Below, one piece after another: positions 62,628-64,000 of a stretch of 64,000 nt of DNA. The position numbers were made by a program, and so were the translations under genes. The stretch spans positions 2,401,501-2,465,500 of the forward strand of contig NZ_CP072648.1 of the NCBI RefSeq assembly GCF_018304825.1, in the 5' to 3' direction. This DNA comes from Chloracidobacterium validum. GTDB lineage: Bacteria > Acidobacteriota > Blastocatellia > Chloracidobacteriales > Chloracidobacteriaceae. Positions within the stretch are counted from its first letter, which is position 1, and each line of letters begins with the position of its first letter. The notes under the pieces were generated by a model. It worked only from the letters and a program-made list of their open reading frames with translations. It did not search any database and had not been told where the DNA came from.

Positions 62628-63206
62628 ATGAGTGACCTTATCGGCGGTTTACTTCAACAGTTAGCCGGCCCGGCCCTGTCTCGATTGAGCCAAACCATCG
62701 GGGCCGACGAAGCCGCCACCAGCAAGGCCGTCGCCGTCGCTGTGCCGTTGCTGGTAGGCGCACTGGCGCGCAACACTGTTCAGCCAGAAGGCGCGCAGGC
62801 GCTGCACCAAGCCGTGGTCAAAGACCACGACGGCAGCATCCTCGATGATGTCGTCGGTTTCTTGGGCGGGGGTCAAGCCGGGAGTGGGGCCGGTATTTTG
62901 CGCCACGTTCTCGGAGAACAACGCCCAGCCGTAGAGCAAAACCTTGCGCAGGCGGCCGGACTGGCCCCAACTGCCGCCGGGCAGATGCTCGAACTGCTCG
63001 CCCCGGTCGTCATGGGGTGGATCGGTTTGACCCAGCGCCAGCAGGGCCTCGATGCCAGCGGCGTGGCGAACCTGCTTTCAGGACAAGCGAAAGCCACCCC
63101 AGGCAACGTTCTGGGCGCGCTCAACACGCTGCTGGATGCCGACAAGGACGGTTCCGCGCTCGATGACGTCGCCCGCTTCGCCATGGGCTTCTTCAAAAGA
63201 AAGTGA
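62628..63206 (+). CDS. DUF937-family protein
   Basis: A 192-residue protein with two similar halves of helix-Gly-rich sequence (LVGALARNTVQPEGAQALHQAV; LLSGQAKATPGNVLGALNTLL), LDDVVGFLGGGQAGSGAGIL, and the C-terminal acidic loop LDADKDGSALDDVARFAMGFF, which has an EF-hand-like DxDxDG. The pattern is that of DUF937 (YidB-like). No function is established. An AAGAACG sequence precedes the ATG, and gyrA follows 87 bases later. Confidence 0.88.
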   Translation: MSDLIGGLLQQLAGPALSRLSQTIGADEAATSKAVAVAVPLLVGALARNTVQPEGAQALHQAVVKDHDGSILDDVVGFLGGGQAGSGAGILRHVLGEQRPAVEQNLAQAAGLAPTAAGQMLELLAPVVMGWIGLTQRQQGLDASGVANLLSGQAKATPGNVLGALNTLLDADKDGSALDDVARFAMGFFKRK

Positions 63207-63257
63207 TGGACGCGCCGCGTTCGTGACAATCCTGGGCAACCCACCTGATTCAGACCT

Positions 63258-63292
63258 CTTTTCCAAAACTTCACGCTTTTCCAAAACTTCAC
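63258..63292. repeat. 17-bp direct repeat at the gyrA start
   Basis: The sequence cttttccaaaacttcac occurs twice (63258-63274 and 63276-63292), ending one base before the gyrA ATG. No Shine-Dalgarno is visible in it. Confidence 0.9.
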
Positions 63293-63293
63293 T

Positions 63294-64000
63294 ATGGATG
63301 AACAAAAGCTCATACCGGCGAACATCGAAGACGAAATGCGCCGGAGCTACCTCGACTATGCGATGTCGGTCATCATTGGCCGCGCGCTGCCGGATGTCCG
63401 TGACGGCTTCAAGCCCGTCCATCGGCGCGTCCTCTGGACGATGCACGAGTTGGGCAATACCCACAACAAGCCCTACAAGAAAAGCGCGCGTGTCGTCGGC
63501 GACACGATTGGCAAGTACCATCCGCATGGCGACCAGGCCGTTTACGACACCATCGTGCGGCTCGCGCAGGACTTCTCCATGCGGGTGCCCCTCATTGATG
63601 GGCAGGGCAACTTCGGCAGCGTGGACGGCGACGCCCCGGCGGCGATGCGGTACACCGAAGTCCGGCTGGCGCGCATCGCCGATGCCATGCTGGCCGACAT
63701 CGAAAAGGACACGGTTGACTTCCAAGAGAACTACGACGGTTCACTGGTCGAGCCGGAAGTCCTCCCGACGCGCTTTCCGAACCTGCTCGTCAACGGCTCG
63801 TCGGGCATTGCCGTCGGGATGTCCACCAACATTCCGCCGCACAACCTGACCGAAGTTCTCGACGCCACGATCCATCTCGTCAACAACCCAACGGCGACGG
63901 TCGAAGACTTGATGAAGTTCATCCAGGGGCCGGACTTCCCGACTGCCGGCTTCATTTGCGGGCGCAAAGGCATCCGGGACGCCTACATGACCGGGCGCGG
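63294..64000 (+). CDS. gyrA: DNA gyrase subunit A (partial, N-terminal part)
   Basis: GyrA is the DNA-breaking subunit of gyrase. The visible 235 residues begin [20 protein letters not shown] and [20 protein letters not shown], with [20 protein letters not shown] and the catalytic Tyr in [13 protein letters not shown], and [14 protein letters not shown]. The QRDR residue equivalent to E. coli Ser83 is Gln (GDQAVYD), while the Asp87 equivalent is kept. ParC is less likely because of the fully GyrA-like N-terminus. The gene continues past the right edge. A 17-bp duplication abuts the start codon. Confidence 0.95.
   Translation, partial: MDEQKLIPANIEDEMRRSYLDYAMSVIIGRALPDVRDGFKPVHRRVLWTMHELGNTHNKPYKKSARVVGDTIGKYHPHGDQAVYDTIVRLAQDFSMRVPLIDGQGNFGSVDGDAPAAMRYTEVRLARIADAMLADIEKDTVDFQENYDGSLVEPEVLPTRFPNLLVNGSSGIAVGMSTNIPPHNLTEVLDATIHLVNNPTATVEDLMKFIQGPDFPTAGFICGRKGIRDAYMTGR

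Overview
The window reads as one contiguous, gene-dense stretch of a Gram-negative bacterial chromosome of fairly high G+C content. Outer-membrane biogenesis genes (a BamA-type Omp85 protein, an OmpH/Skp chaperone, LpxD) establish a diderm. Several features together point to Acidobacteriota, class Blastocatellia, close to Chloracidobacterium: a Tes/Mss-like radical SAM protein, a phytol-kinase fusion, Ser/Thr kinases carrying sulfatase-modifying-factor (FGE) domains, and a PTPS-III-type pterin enzyme. This placement is inference. No 16S rRNA, chlorosome, reaction-centre or bch gene is visible, so phototrophy is not shown here.

Layout. 1-6.3 kb: a minus-strand complex I operon in the order nuoC-D-H-J-K-L, with nuoL running off the left edge and nuoE, F, G and I absent from it. 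6.5-8.6 kb: a large radical SAM protein resembling tetraether/membrane-spanning lipid synthases, then an 825-bp non-coding spacer. 9.4-12.1 kb: a zinc-ribbon protein with a strong terminator, an HtrA protease and an HSDL2-like dehydrogenase. 12.3-16.7 kb: a 40-residue membrane peptide, a phytol kinase/phytyl-phosphate kinase fusion, a Ser/Thr kinase with FGE domain, and a free FGE-domain protein. 16.8-21.5 kb: two tandem thymidylate-kinase-like proteins (one with an altered P-loop), serine acetyltransferase, HPPD and an Uma2-family protein.

21.7-29.2 kb: a beta-propeller protein, a DUF465 protein, an M48 protease whose zinc ribbons are split by a frame change, hisF, cofG and hflX. 29.2-34.6 kb: bamA-ompH, tRNA-Arg(TCT) and a secreted aminopeptidase P. 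34.6-41.3 kb: small envelope proteins, a CDP-alcohol phosphatidyltransferase, recD2, a Rieske protein, a type IV pilin and a DCC-family protein. 41.4-46.9 kb: an aroD-aroE fusion, a GNAT, a PTPS-III-like enzyme, a deoxyhypusine-synthase-like protein and speA. 47.1-55.4 kb: tRNA-Leu(CAA), a UbiB-family kinase, then the cluster GDH-like / methyltransferase / lpxD / secreted protein / ComEC-like MBL protein, and a TMTC-like TPR membrane protein. 55.6-64 kb: a small zinc-ribbon protein, an Rpn-family nuclease with GLEQ repeats, a Nudix-MBL fusion, a TonB-C protein, a WD40 protein, an aminotransferase, a DUF937 protein and the start of gyrA.

No insertion sequence, prophage, CRISPR array or rRNA was found. 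The main points of interest lie in enzymes whose key residues differ from their family: the GDH-like protein without its lysines, the kinase with a P-loop Lys-to-Arg change, and the PTPS with ExxHGH in place of CxxxHGH. Further points of interest are unusual fusions, the lipid-linking radical SAM candidate and the short membrane peptide next to the phytol kinase fusion.
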